Assembly (NCBI RefSeq): GCF_900110655.1
Contig: NZ_FOEQ01000007.1
Span: 154,516 to 218,515, forward strand
DNA: 64,000 nt
Origin: Pseudomonas soli
Lineage (GTDB): Bacteria > Pseudomonadota > Gammaproteobacteria > Pseudomonadales > Pseudomonadaceae
Direction: 5' to 3'
The notes below the pieces were generated by a model. That model made no database searches and was not told where the DNA came from. It worked only from the letters and a program-made list of their open reading frames with translations. Made by a program: the position numbers and the translations under genes. The stretch's first letter is position 1. Each line of letters starts with the position of its first letter. Shown here piece by piece: positions 25,384-34,569 of the stretch.

Positions 25384-26979
25384 ATGAAATTGCTACCGCT
25401 ACGTGCTGCCCTGGCAGCCGTCATCCTGGGCGCCGCATCGAATCTGGCGGCCAAGCCGCTGGTGGTGTGCACCGAAGCCAGCCCGGAAGGCTTCGACATC
25501 GTCCAGTACACCACCGCCGTCACCGCCGATGCCACGGCCGAGGCCATCTTCAACCGCCTGGTCGACTTCAAGCCCGGCACCACCGAGATCCAACCGGCCC
25601 TGGCCACCAGCTGGGACGTCAGCCCCGACGGCCTGGTCTACACCTTCCACCTGCGCGAAGGCGTCAAGTTCCACACCACCGACTACTTCAAGCCCACCCG
25701 CGACTTCAACGCCGATGACGTGCTGTGGAGCTTGAACCGTCAGTTGAAGAAAGACCATCCGTGGCACGACAAGACCAGCGTCGGCTATCCCTACTTCGAG
25801 AGCATGGCCTTCAAGGACCTGCTCAAGTCGGTCGAGAAGACCGACGATCACACCGTGGTGATCACCCTGACCCGCCCGGAAGCGCCTTTCCTGCGCGACC
25901 TGGCCATGGCCTTCACCTCGATCTACTCCGCCGAGTACGGCGACCAGTTGCTCAAGGCCGGCAAGACCGGCGACCTCAACAGCAAGCCGGTCGGCACCGG
26001 CCCGTTCGTGTTCCAGCGCTACAACAAGGACGCCAACGTCCGCTACAAGGCCAACCCGGACTACTTCCGTGGCAAGCCACCTGCCGATGCGCTGATCTTC
26101 GCCATCGCCACCGACAGCAACGTGCGCCTGCAGAAACTGCGCGCCAACGAATGCCAGATTGCCCTGTATCCCAAGCCTGACGACGTGCCGGGGATCAAGA
26201 CCGACCCGAAACTCAAGGTCGCCGAGATCGAAGCATTGGTTACCGGCTACATCTCGATGAACACCCAGCACAAATACCTGAGCGATGTGCGCGTGCGCAA
26301 GGCAATCGACATGGCCTTCGACCGCCAGACCCACGTCGACCAGCTGTTCGGCAAGGGCAACGCCCTGGTTGGGGTCAACCCGTATCCACCGACCATGATC
26401 GGCTACAACACCGACAACAAGAACCCACCCCATGACCTCGACAAGGCCCGCGCCCTGCTCAAGGAAGCCGGCGTGCCGGAGGGCACGGTGATCACCTTGT
26501 TCACCCGCAACGGCGGTGGCCCGACCAACCCCAACCCGCGCCTGTCCGCCGAAATGCTGCAGTCGGATCTGGCCAAGATCGGCATCAAGCTCGACATCCG
26601 CGTGATGGAATGGGCCGAGATGCTGCGTCGCGCCAAGAAGGGCGAGGCCGACCTGGTGTCGGCGGGCTGGGCCGGCGACAACGGCGACCCGGACAACTTC
26701 CTCACGCCGATGCTCAGCTGTGACGCGGTGAAAAGCGGCGAGAACTATGCGCGCTGGTGCAACCAGAAATTCCAGGACCTGATCACCCGCGCCCGCGAAG
26801 TGATCGACAACGACGAACGCGCCAGGCTCTATAACGAGGCCTTGGCGGTGTACGATGAAGACCAACCGTGGATCAGCATGGCCCACCCGAAGATGTTCAC
26901 CGCCATGCGCGAGAACGTCGAAGGCTATGTGATCAACCCACTGACCAACAACAACTTCGCCACCACCCAGGTGAAGTAG
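25384..26979 (+). CDS. dppA: Dipeptide ABC transporter substrate-binding protein (third, divergent paralogue)
   Basis: A 531-residue family 5 binding protein with signal peptide (MKLLPLRAALAAVILGAAS, cleavage near LAA-K). It shares the family layout (VVCTEASPEGFDIVQYT; FHLREGVKFHTTDYFKPTRDFNADD) but differs from the other two at ligand-facing blocks, for example NPYPPTMIGYN where they have NAMPPTQWSYD. Different substrate preference is therefore likely. A GGGAGG site precedes ATG 25384. It directly precedes the permease genes, so it is the copy most tightly linked to the transporter core. Confidence 0.93.
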   Translation: MKLLPLRAALAAVILGAASNLAAKPLVVCTEASPEGFDIVQYTTAVTADATAEAIFNRLVDFKPGTTEIQPALATSWDVSPDGLVYTFHLREGVKFHTTDYFKPTRDFNADDVLWSLNRQLKKDHPWHDKTSVGYPYFESMAFKDLLKSVEKTDDHTVVITLTRPEAPFLRDLAMAFTSIYSAEYGDQLLKAGKTGDLNSKPVGTGPFVFQRYNKDANVRYKANPDYFRGKPPADALIFAIATDSNVRLQKLRANECQIALYPKPDDVPGIKTDPKLKVAEIEALVTGYISMNTQHKYLSDVRVRKAIDMAFDRQTHVDQLFGKGNALVGVNPYPPTMIGYNTDNKNPPHDLDKARALLKEAGVPEGTVITLFTRNGGGPTNPNPRLSAEMLQSDLAKIGIKLDIRVMEWAEMLRRAKKGEADLVSAGWAGDNGDPDNFLTPMLSCDAVKSGENYARWCNQKFQDLITRAREVIDNDERARLYNEALAVYDEDQPWISMAHPKMFTAMRENVEGYVINPLTNNNFATTQVK

Positions 26980-26987
26980 AACAACAA
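26980..26987 (+). promoter_or_regulatory. Possible Hfq/Crc CA motif
   Basis: AACAACAA, overlapping the last base of the third dppA stop region, matches the AANAANAA catabolite-repression motif. It sits about 70 bases from the dppB start rather than over a ribosome site, so its function is uncertain. Confidence 0.3.
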
Positions 26988-26989
26988 CA

Positions 26990-27022
26990 GCCGCCGGACC
27001 TTGTGCAAGAGGCCCCGGCGGC
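26990..27022 (+). terminator. Hairpin between third dppA and dppB
   Basis: GCCGCCGG (26990-26997) pairs with CCGGCGGC (27015-27022). It could reduce read-through so that permeases are made in smaller amounts than the binding protein. Confidence 0.6.
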
Positions 27023-27055
27023 ACGCCGTTTCCGGCTGATGAGGTACCCCTGACA

Positions 27056-28066
27056 ATGTTGAGTTTTATTGCCCGACGCCTGGGTCTGCTGATTCCGACC
27101 TTCTTCGGTATCACCCTGCTGACCTTCGCGCTCATACGCCTGATCCCCGGCGACCCCGTCGAAGTGATGATGGGCGAACGCCGGGTGGACCCCGAAATGC
27201 ATGCCCAGGCCATGGAGCGCCTGGGCCTGAACAAGCCACTGCCGGCCCAGTACCTAGACTATGTCGGCAAGCTCGCCCAGGGCGACCTGGGCGAATCCCT
27301 GCGCACCCGTGAAAGCGTATGGAACGAATTCCTCACCTTGTTCCCGGCAACCCTGGAGCTGGCCATGGCCGCCCTGCTGTTCGCCGGGGTCATCGGCCTG
27401 CTGGCCGGGGTGATCGCCGCGCTCAAGCGCGGCTCGCTGTTCGACCACGGGGTGATGGGCATCTCCCTGGCCGGCTACTCGATGCCGATCTTCTGGTGGG
27501 GCCTGATCCTGATCATGTTCTTCTCGGTGAGCCTGGGCTGGACGCCGGTCTCCGGGCGCATCGACCTGCTCTACGACATCGAGCCGAAAACCGGCTTCAT
27601 GCTCATCGACACCCTGCTCAGCGACGAGGAAGGCGCGTTCAAGGATGCGCTGATGCACCTGATCCTGCCGGCCATTGTGCTGGGCACCATCCCGCTGGCG
27701 GTGATCGCCCGCATGACCCGTTCGTCGATGCTCGAAGTGCTGCGCGAGGACTACATCCGTACCGCCCGCGCCAAGGGCCTGTCGCCGTCGCGCGTGGTGT
27801 TCATCCATGGCCTGCGCAACGCGCTGATCCCGGTACTCACCGTGTTCGGCCTGCAGGTCGGCACGCTGCTGGCCGGCGCCGTGCTCACCGAAACCATCTT
27901 CTCCTGGCCGGGCATCGGTAAATGGCTGATCGAAGCCATCGGTGCCCGTGACTACCCCGTGGTCCAGAACGGCATCCTGTTGATCGCCTGCCTGGTGATC
28001 CTGGTCAACTTCGTCGTGGACATCCTCTACGGCCTGGCCAACCCACGCATCCGTCATCAGCGCTGA
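27056..28066 (+). CDS. dppB: Dipeptide ABC transporter permease DppB
   Basis: A 336-residue inner-membrane permease with six predicted segments. It starts MLSFIARRLGLLIPTFFGITLLTF, the typical DppB N-terminus, and has the EAA-loop ATPase contact RTARAKGLSPSRVVFIHGLRNALIPV in the second half. The periplasmic loop after the first segment (IRLIPGDPVEVMMGERR) is standard. It is followed by dppC after 10 bases. DppB and DppC form the channel used by the binding proteins upstream. Confidence 0.96.
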   Translation: MLSFIARRLGLLIPTFFGITLLTFALIRLIPGDPVEVMMGERRVDPEMHAQAMERLGLNKPLPAQYLDYVGKLAQGDLGESLRTRESVWNEFLTLFPATLELAMAALLFAGVIGLLAGVIAALKRGSLFDHGVMGISLAGYSMPIFWWGLILIMFFSVSLGWTPVSGRIDLLYDIEPKTGFMLIDTLLSDEEGAFKDALMHLILPAIVLGTIPLAVIARMTRSSMLEVLREDYIRTARAKGLSPSRVVFIHGLRNALIPVLTVFGLQVGTLLAGAVLTETIFSWPGIGKWLIEAIGARDYPVVQNGILLIACLVILVNFVVDILYGLANPRIRHQR

Positions 28067-28076
28067 GGACTACGCC

Positions 28077-29003
28077 ATGACCAGCCCGATTCCAAAATCC
28101 GTCACCCCGCCCAGCGTGGTCGACCAAAGCTTGCTCTATCCCTCGCCATATAAAGAATTCTGGCAGGCCTTCTCGCGCAACAAAGGCGCGGTGGCCGGCC
28201 TGGCGTTCATGTGCCTGGTGGTGTTCTGCGCCCTGTTCGCCCCCTGGGTGGCGCCGCACAACCCCAGCGAGCAATACCGCGACTTCCTGCTCACGCCGCC
28301 AGTGTGGCTCGAAGGCGGTACCTGGCAATTCATCCTCGGCACTGATGAGCTGGGCCGCGATCTGCTCTCGCGGCTAATCCAGGGCGCTCGACTGTCGCTG
28401 CTGATCGGCCTGTCGTCGGTGGTGATGTCGCTGATCCCGGGTATCCTGCTGGGCCTGTTTGCCGGCTTCTTCCCGCAGATCCTCGGCCCCTCGATCATGC
28501 GTCTGATGGACGTGATGCTGGCCCTGCCCTCGCTGCTGCTGGCCGTGGCCATCGTCGCCATCCTCGGCCCAGGCCTGATCAACACCGTGATCGCCATCGC
28601 CATCGTCTCGCTGCCGTCCTACGTGCGCCTGACCCGCGCCGCGGTGATGGGCGAACTGAACCGTGACTACGTCACCGCCGCGCGCCTGGCCGGTGCCGGC
28701 CTGCCGCGACTGATGTTCGTCACCGTGCTGCCCAACTGCATGGCGCCGCTGATCGTGCAGGCTACCCTGAGCTTCTCCTCGGCGATCCTCGACGCCGCAG
28801 CCCTGGGTTTCCTCGGCCTCGGTGTGCAGCCGCCAACCCCCGAGTGGGGCACCATGCTGGCCTCAGCTCGCGACTACATCGAACGCGCCTGGTGGGTGGT
28901 TAGCCTGCCCGGCCTGACCATTTTGCTCAGTGTGCTGGCAATCAACCTGATGGGCGACGGCCTGCGCGACGCGCTGGACCCGAAACTCAAGAACGCCGCC
29001 TGA
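28077..29003 (+). CDS. dppC: Dipeptide ABC transporter permease DppC
   Basis: A 308-residue inner-membrane permease with a cytoplasmic N-terminal extension (about 35 residues, YPSPYKEFWQAFSRNKGAVAG) and six segments. The EAA loop is TAARLAGAGLPRLMFVTVLPN. GTDELGRDLLSRLIQGARLSL is the conserved DppC region after the first periplasmic loop. The ATG at 28077 is spaced 10 bases from dppB. dppD follows after 10 bases, consistent with one transcript for the B-C-D-F core. Confidence 0.96.
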   Translation: MTSPIPKSVTPPSVVDQSLLYPSPYKEFWQAFSRNKGAVAGLAFMCLVVFCALFAPWVAPHNPSEQYRDFLLTPPVWLEGGTWQFILGTDELGRDLLSRLIQGARLSLLIGLSSVVMSLIPGILLGLFAGFFPQILGPSIMRLMDVMLALPSLLLAVAIVAILGPGLINTVIAIAIVSLPSYVRLTRAAVMGELNRDYVTAARLAGAGLPRLMFVTVLPNCMAPLIVQATLSFSSAILDAAALGFLGLGVQPPTPEWGTMLASARDYIERAWWVVSLPGLTILLSVLAINLMGDGLRDALDPKLKNAA

Positions 29004-29013
29004 GGAGATCGCC

Positions 29014-29982
29014 ATGTCACTGTTGCAGATCAACAACCTGAACGTGCGCTTCGGCGACGCCAATGCCGTGCCTGTGGTGGACGGCCTCGACCTGAGCGTG
29101 GATGCCGGCGAGATCCTCGCCATCGTCGGCGAATCTGGCTCGGGCAAGTCGGTGACCATGATGGCGCTGATGGGGCTGATCGAAGCCCCCGGGCGCATCA
29201 CCGCGGACGTGCTCGACTTCGCCGGCACCAATATGCTCAAGCTCAGCGGCCGCCAGCGCCGCAAGGTGGTGGGCAAGGACATCGCGATGGTCTTCCAGGA
29301 CCCGATGACCGCGCTCAACCCCAGCTACACCGTGGGCTACCAGATCGAGGAAGTGCTGCGCCAGCACCTCGGCCTCAAGGGCAAGGCTGCGCGCCAGCGC
29401 GCCCTGGAACTGCTGAAGAAGGTCGAGATCCCGGCTGCCGAAAGCCGCCTCGACGCCTACCCGCACCAACTGTCCGGCGGCATGAGCCAGCGCGTGGCCA
29501 TCGCCATGGCCATCGCCGGCGAGCCGAAACTGCTGATCGCCGATGAACCCACGACCGCGCTGGATGTAACCATCCAGGCGCAGATCATGGAGCTGCTGGT
29601 CAACCTGCAGAAAGAGCGCAACATGGCGCTCATTCTGATCACCCACGATCTGGCCGTGGTCGCCGAAACCGCCAAGCGCGTGTGTGTGATGTACGCAGGG
29701 CAAGCAGTCGAAGTAGGCCAGGTGCCCGAGCTGTTCGACGTACCCGCCCACCCTTACAGCGAAGCGCTGCTGGCGGCCATTCCCGAGCACAGCATCGGCG
29801 CCGAACGCCTGGCCACCCTGCCTGGCATCGTCCCCGGCCGCTATGACCGCCCACAAGGCTGCCTGCTGTCGCCGCGCTGCCCCTATGTGCAGGAAAACTG
29901 CCGCCGGCAGCGCCCGCCCCTCGATCCCCAGGCCCACAGCCTGGTGCGTTGCTTCTATCCGCTGAACCAGGAGGTGGCGTGA
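29014..29982 (+). CDS. dppD: Dipeptide ABC transporter ATP-binding protein DppD
   Basis: A 322-residue cytoplasmic ATPase. Walker A is GESGSGKS, the ABC signature LSGGMSQRVAIAMA, Walker B LLIADEPTTALD and the switch histidine lies in LILITHDLA. The C-terminal oligopeptide-transporter extension carries cysteines (SPRCPYVQENCRRQRP) that in homologues bind an iron-sulfur cluster. The stop and the dppF start overlap in TGATG, so the two ATPases are translationally coupled. Confidence 0.96.
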   Translation: MSLLQINNLNVRFGDANAVPVVDGLDLSVDAGEILAIVGESGSGKSVTMMALMGLIEAPGRITADVLDFAGTNMLKLSGRQRRKVVGKDIAMVFQDPMTALNPSYTVGYQIEEVLRQHLGLKGKAARQRALELLKKVEIPAAESRLDAYPHQLSGGMSQRVAIAMAIAGEPKLLIADEPTTALDVTIQAQIMELLVNLQKERNMALILITHDLAVVAETAKRVCVMYAGQAVEVGQVPELFDVPAHPYSEALLAAIPEHSIGAERLATLPGIVPGRYDRPQGCLLSPRCPYVQENCRRQRPPLDPQAHSLVRCFYPLNQEVA

Positions 29983-30950
29983 TGGCCGTCGTACTTTCCG
30001 CTCGTGAGCTGACCCGCCACTACGAAGTCTCCCGCGGCCTGTTCAAGGGCCATGCGCTGGTGCGGGCGCTCAATGGCGTGTCGTTCGAACTGGAGGCCGG
30101 CAAGACCCTGGCCGTGGTCGGTGAATCCGGTTGCGGCAAGTCGACCTTGGCGCGGGCCCTGACCCTGATCGAGGAGCCTTCCTCCGGTTCGCTGCAGATC
30201 GCCGGCCAGGAGGTAAAGGGCGCCAGCAAGGACCAGCGCAAACAGCTGCGCCGTGACGTGCAGATGGTGTTCCAGAGCCCGTATGCCTCGCTCAACCCAC
30301 GGCAGAAGATCGGCGACCAGCTGGCCGAACCGCTGCTGATCAATACCTCGCTGAGCAAGGCGGAACGCCGCGAGAAAGTGCAGAAGATGATGGAGCAGGT
30401 GGGCCTGCGCCCCGAGCACTACCAGCGTTATCCGCACATGTTCTCTGGCGGTCAACGCCAGCGCATCGCCCTGGCCCGGGCGATGATGCTGCAACCCAAG
30501 GTACTGGTGGCCGACGAGCCGACCTCGGCGCTGGACGTGTCAATCCAGGCCCAGGTGTTGAACCTGTTCATGGACCTGCAAAAGGAGTTCAACACCGCCT
30601 ACGTATTCATCTCCCACAACCTGGCGGTGGTGCGCCATGTGGCGGACCAGGTGCTGGTCATGTACCTCGGTCGGCCAGCGGAGATGGGGCCCAAGCAGGA
30701 CATCTACGACAAGCCGCTGCACCCATATACACAGGCGCTGTTGTCTGCGACCCCGGCGATCCATCCAGATCCGCTGAAACCGAAGATCCGCATTGCCGGT
30801 GAGCTGCCCAATCCGTTGAACCCGCCGGATGGCTGTGCCTTCCACAAACGTTGCCCGTATGCCACCGAACGATGCGCCAAGGAAGTCCCAGCGTTGCGCA
30901 AAGTGAGCACGCGGCAGGTGGCCTGCCACTACGCCGAGCAGTTCCTGTAG
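29982..30950 (+). CDS. dppF: Dipeptide ABC transporter ATP-binding protein DppF
   Basis: A 322-residue ATPase that pairs with DppD. Walker A is GESGCGKS, signature FSGGQRQRIALARA, Walker B VLVADEPTSALD, with the switch histidine in FISHNLA. The C-terminal extension FHKRCPYATERCAKEVP has the cysteine pattern of this subfamily. The ATG at 29982 overlaps the dppD stop codon and has GGAGG upstream inside dppD. It is the last gene of the locus, followed by a strong bidirectional terminator. Confidence 0.96.
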   Translation: MAVVLSARELTRHYEVSRGLFKGHALVRALNGVSFELEAGKTLAVVGESGCGKSTLARALTLIEEPSSGSLQIAGQEVKGASKDQRKQLRRDVQMVFQSPYASLNPRQKIGDQLAEPLLINTSLSKAERREKVQKMMEQVGLRPEHYQRYPHMFSGGQRQRIALARAMMLQPKVLVADEPTSALDVSIQAQVLNLFMDLQKEFNTAYVFISHNLAVVRHVADQVLVMYLGRPAEMGPKQDIYDKPLHPYTQALLSATPAIHPDPLKPKIRIAGELPNPLNPPDGCAFHKRCPYATERCAKEVPALRKVSTRQVACHYAEQFL

Positions 30951-30963
30951 CGTTATGCGCCAA

Positions 30964-30996
30964 TGAAAACGCCGCCCTTCGGGGGCGGCGTTTTCA
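30964..30996. terminator. Bidirectional terminator after dppF
   Basis: 14-bp stem TGAAAACGCCGCCC / GGGCGGCGTTTTCA around a 5-base loop containing TTCG; A-rich on one side and T-rich on the other, between convergent genes. Confidence 0.92.
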
Positions 30997-31000
30997 TTTC

Positions 31001-31075
31001 TCAGTGCATGAACAGTGCAATCAGGATGATCACCGGAATAGGTACCCCGAGCATCCACAGCAATAATGAGCGCAT
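31001..31075 (-). CDS. 24-residue small membrane protein
   Basis: A very short gene with a good AAGGAG site eight bases before ATG 31075. The product, MRSLLLWMLGVPIPVIILIA plus LFMH, is a single hydrophobic segment with an N-terminal arginine, typical of a small inner-membrane protein. I recall similar peptides next to PhnA-like membrane protein genes in Pseudomonas. It lies 26 bases downstream of that gene here, in the same orientation. A role in membrane stress or as a regulator of the neighbour is possible but unsupported. Confidence 0.7.
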   Translation of the reverse strand: MRSLLLWMLGVPIPVIILIALFMH

Positions 31076-31101
31076 GATGTTTCTCCTTGTTCCTGTGCGG
31101 G

Positions 31102-32010
31102 TTATCGAATCGGTGCGGAGGCGTGGCGCAAGTTGTAGTCTGCTTGACTGGCTTCGAGCCACTGAACCCGATCACGCTGCCGGCCACCGAAGAGTGCCGC
31201 CAGGCTGGCGAAGAAGGCGCCGCAAAGCAGGGCGACGAAGGTCCACAACGCGGTCCAGGCCGCAGCCTTTGTCGCAGCATCCGCAGCTTGCTTGGCTTCG
31301 ACCTTGGCTTGCTGCAGTTGCGCATAGACCTGATCAACGCGTGCTTCGGCCTCGGGCTGGGTCAGGCGAGTGCGCTGGGCCACCACCTGGGCCAGGTAGG
31401 TCCGGTCCTCCGGCGCAAGCGTGCCGCCCTGAGCCAGCGAGCGGGTCAGAATACGCGCTGCCACACCATTTGCAGCGTCGTCACTGACCGCCACCGGGCC
31501 TTGAGCACGGAACAGGCTATCGACGAAGTAGCCCATCGGGTCCTTGCCCTGGCTGTCGCTGCCAGCCACGCCCGCAGCGGCAGTTGTAGCCGCTCCGGAC
31601 ACAGCGGTGGCGCCGGCGCCCAGCAAGTTGCCAGCAGTACCGAGCACCAGCATGGCCGCCACGAGCGTGGCAACCGCCCACGCCAGGAAGCCATGTGCAG
31701 TGTCCCGGAAATACACTTCATCACCGTGCAGGTTGGCCCATTTCATCCGCAGGCGACCGGCGATGTAACCACCTAGGCCCGAGGCCAGTATCTGTGTGAT
31801 CAGTAGCCAGATGATGGTGGAAATCCCAAGCGCCTTGGCGCTGGCGCCTTCGTCGGCCCAAGGCGAGGTAGCGGCCAGGCCCAATCCTGTTCCCAGTACC
31901 AACAGGATCAGGGACAAGGCCGCCGCTGCTGCTGCGCCAGCGAATATCGCGGCCCAGGAAACACCGGAGCGATTGGGGTCGTTGGTGGGGTAGTCGGCAG
32001 GTGTGATCAT
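31102..32010 (-). CDS. PhnA-like membrane protein
   Basis: A 302-residue membrane protein often annotated 'PhnA-like'; unrelated to the phosphonoacetate hydrolase. It has membrane segments near residues 18-48, 63-88, 106-135 and 235-262. GVSWAAIFAGAAAAAALSLIL at the start and GLGGYIAGRLRMKW are recognisable. A soluble central region (about 150-235) is Ala/Gln rich with a coiled-coil-like stretch. The end is basic. Function is unknown. It is cotranscribed with the 24-residue peptide and divergent from the AraC-type regulator across 244 bases. Confidence 0.75.
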   Translation of the reverse strand: MITPADYPTNDPNRSGVSWAAIFAGAAAAAALSLILLVLGTGLGLAATSPWADEGASAKALGISTIIWLLITQILASGLGGYIAGRLRMKWANLHGDEVYFRDTAHGFLAWAVATLVAAMLVLGTAGNLLGAGATAVSGAATTAAAGVAGSDSQGKDPMGYFVDSLFRAQGPVAVSDDAANGVAARILTRSLAQGGTLAPEDRTYLAQVVAQRTRLTQPEAEARVDQVYAQLQQAKVEAKQAADAATKAAAWTALWTFVALLCGAFFASLAALFGGRQRDRVQWLEASQADYNLRHASAPIR

Positions 32011-32254
32011 GATTCGACGCCTTTATCTGAGGGGGAGGTCCTTTCTCGGGTAAGGCAGTGCAGGGGCTGTGCCACTTTGTGTCAAAACATGACTTCTTTA
32101 TAAATCAGGCGGTTGGCCTGTAGGCAACATCTGAACATCATGCAAAATGCCAGATCGGGTCGGAAACGGCAGGGCCTTCTGCAACCCTGGCTGCGACCTG
32201 TGCACACGGGCTGGTTCTTGTCAGACCGGGACGCGGCGAGGCACCATCCACGGC

Positions 32255-33064
32255 ATGTCTATCACCACCGTCCCCGACGGCCCTGAGCAGACCCCGCTCA
32301 CCGCCGCCACCGTCATGCGCTATCACCTGTGCTGGAAGCATCGCGACCTGGACGGGGTGATGGCCCTGTACCACCCGGATATCCAGTACCACGACTTCTT
32401 CCAGAACCGCGTGCTCGGTTTCAGCCAGCTGCGCGACTACGTGCGCGCCAGCCTGCCCCACGAGGCCGGGGAGGACATCGTCCACAGCGACCGCATCCGC
32501 GTCGATGGCTGCACCGCGTTCATCCAGTACCAGGTCACCGTACAAGGCGGCGACGGCCTGGTGGCGTTCCAGTCCAGCGAGGCGATCACGGTCAGGGACG
32601 GGCTGATCTGGCAGGTCAACGAATACGCCACGCTGGTGCGCGGCGATGCCAAGGGCAGGCCCGCCGGTGGTCCGCGCCCTGCCACCAGCCGGCTTGGCCT
32701 GTCGCCACGCCAGCTGTCGACCATGGCCCAGGACCTGGAGCACTACTTCCAGGCCCAACGCCCCTACCTTGACCCTGAACTGGACCTGCAGCAGGTCGCC
32801 GACGAAAGCGGCTACAGCCGCAACCAGATTTCCTACCTCCTCAACCAGGTGCTTGGCCAGAGCTTCTACCGCTACGTCAACCAGGCCCGCCTGCAGCACC
32901 TGCTGAGCCGGTTGGACAATAGCTGCGCTACGGCGCCCGTCGATGACCTGGCGTTCAACGCCGGTTTCAATTCGCTGTCGGCGTTCTACAAGTGCTTTCG
33001 CGAGCACACCGGCCTGTCGCCCAAAGCCTACCTCAAGCAAATTTCCCTGCGTGCACGCACGTAA
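32255..33064 (+). CDS. NTF2-like domain fused to AraC-type helix-turn-helix regulator
   Basis: A 269-residue regulator. Residues 15-125 have an NTF2/SnoaL-like sensing domain (VMRYHLCWKHRDLDGVMALYHPDIQYHD), instead of the usual cupin. Residues 160-265 form an AraC DNA-binding domain with two helix-turn-helix units, the first around LQQVADESGYSRNQISYLLN and the second ending DDLAFNAGFNSLSAFYKCFREHTG-type. I chose ATG 32255; an upstream frame from 32147 adds poor sequence. It is placed just before an oxidoreductase-cupin-PotF set and probably controls it. The ligand is unknown. Confidence 0.86.
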   Translation: MSITTVPDGPEQTPLTAATVMRYHLCWKHRDLDGVMALYHPDIQYHDFFQNRVLGFSQLRDYVRASLPHEAGEDIVHSDRIRVDGCTAFIQYQVTVQGGDGLVAFQSSEAITVRDGLIWQVNEYATLVRGDAKGRPAGGPRPATSRLGLSPRQLSTMAQDLEHYFQAQRPYLDPELDLQQVADESGYSRNQISYLLNQVLGQSFYRYVNQARLQHLLSRLDNSCATAPVDDLAFNAGFNSLSAFYKCFREHTGLSPKAYLKQISLRART

Positions 33065-33129
33065 GACAGCCCTCCCCGCGCTTCACTAGGATCGTCCACA
33101 TACCTTGAACGGATGTGGAGCCCGACCCG

Positions 33130-34536
33130 ATGCAACCCCTGCGCACGATCAGCCTGTGGATGGACCAGCTCGACGAGCCGTTGTGCGCGCGCCCGGCCCT
33201 GCGCCAGGACCTGGATCTCGACGTGTGCATCATCGGCGCCGGCTACACCGGCCTGTGGACGGCCTACTACCTCAAGCGCCAGGCGCCGCAGTTGAACATC
33301 GCGGTGATCGAGGCCAACATCGCCGGCTTCGGCGCCTCCGGACGCAATGGCGGCTGGTTGATGGGCAACCTGCTGGGCGAGGACCGCCTGCTGGCCACGC
33401 TCTCGCCGCAGCAACGGCGTGAAAGCATCGACCTGCTGCACGGCATCCCCGACGAAGTCCACGACGTGCTGCTGCGCGAAGGCATCGCCTGCGACTACCG
33501 CAAAGGCGGCGTGCTCTACTGCGCCGCCCGCTACCCGGAACAGGAACGCAACCTGCGCGCCTGGCTCGACGACCTCTACCGCCAGGGCATGAATGAAGAC
33601 GACTACCGCTGGCTGCGTCCGGAACAGCTGGATGCCCAGCTGAAGATAAGCAACCCCTACGGCGCCCTCTACAGCCCGCACGTCGCCACCATTCAACCGG
33701 CGAGGCTAGTGCGTGGCCTGGCACGGACGGTCGAGGCCATGGGCGTGCCGATCTACGAGAACACCCCAGCCATAGACTGGCAGACCGGCGAAGTGCGCAC
33801 CCCGTTGGCACGCATCCGCAGCCACTGGGTGGTGCCGGCCGTGGAAGGCTACGCCGCCAGCCTGCCACCGCTCGGGCGGCACCAGCTGCCGGTACAGAGC
33901 CTGCTGGTGGCCACCGAGCCGCTGCCGGAGTCGACCTGGGAGCAGATCGGCCTGGGCCAGGGCCAGGCCTTCAGCGAAAACAGCCGCCAGGTCACCTATG
34001 GCCAGCGCAGCGCCGACAACCGCCTGGTGTTCGGTGCCCGCGGCGGCTATCGCTTCGGAGGCCGTCTGCGCGAGGATTTCACCCTGACCACCGACGAGGT
34101 GGAGCTGCGCCGCTACCTGTTCGGCGAACTGTTCCCACAGCTCAAGCACGTACGCATCACCCACTCCTGGGGCGGCAACCTCGGCATGGCCCGGCGTTTC
34201 CGCCCCCACATGCTCTGCGACCGCCAGCGCGGCATCGCCCTGGCCGGCGGTTATGGCGGCGAGGGTGTCGGCGCCACCAACCTCGGTGGACGCACCCTGG
34301 CCGCGCTGATCCTCGGTCAGCACAACGAACTGACCGCGCAGCCCTGGGTGCACGACAACCGCCCGCTGTCGAGCCTGGCCAGCTGGCCACCCGAGCCGTG
34401 CCGCTGGCTGGGCTACAACGCGATCATCCAGAGTTTCGTCCACGAGGACCGGACCCTCGCCAACCCCGCCAGCGCGCCCTGGCGGCGACGCCTGGCCAGT
34501 GGGCTGGCCGACTTCATGGAAGGCTTCATGCACTGA
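33130..34536 (+). CDS. FAD-dependent amine/amino acid oxidoreductase (DAO/PuuB-like)
   Basis: A 468-residue flavoprotein of the D-amino acid oxidase family. The N-terminal Rossmann motif VCIIGAGYTGLWTAYYLK (about residues 33-50) binds FAD; FGASGRNGGWLMGNL is the second FAD contact, and the C-terminal GGYGGEGVGATNLGGRTLA closes the site. The family includes gamma-glutamylputrescine oxidase and related amine oxidases. With a PotF-like binding protein and cupin downstream, an amine substrate is likely but not shown. ATG 33130 has GGAG nine bases upstream. Confidence 0.88.
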   Translation: MQPLRTISLWMDQLDEPLCARPALRQDLDLDVCIIGAGYTGLWTAYYLKRQAPQLNIAVIEANIAGFGASGRNGGWLMGNLLGEDRLLATLSPQQRRESIDLLHGIPDEVHDVLLREGIACDYRKGGVLYCAARYPEQERNLRAWLDDLYRQGMNEDDYRWLRPEQLDAQLKISNPYGALYSPHVATIQPARLVRGLARTVEAMGVPIYENTPAIDWQTGEVRTPLARIRSHWVVPAVEGYAASLPPLGRHQLPVQSLLVATEPLPESTWEQIGLGQGQAFSENSRQVTYGQRSADNRLVFGARGGYRFGGRLREDFTLTTDEVELRRYLFGELFPQLKHVRITHSWGGNLGMARRFRPHMLCDRQRGIALAGGYGGEGVGATNLGGRTLAALILGQHNELTAQPWVHDNRPLSSLASWPPEPCRWLGYNAIIQSFVHEDRTLANPASAPWRRRLASGLADFMEGFMH

Positions 34537-34569
34537 CTTCCCCTCACCACCACACAGGATCCACTGGTC

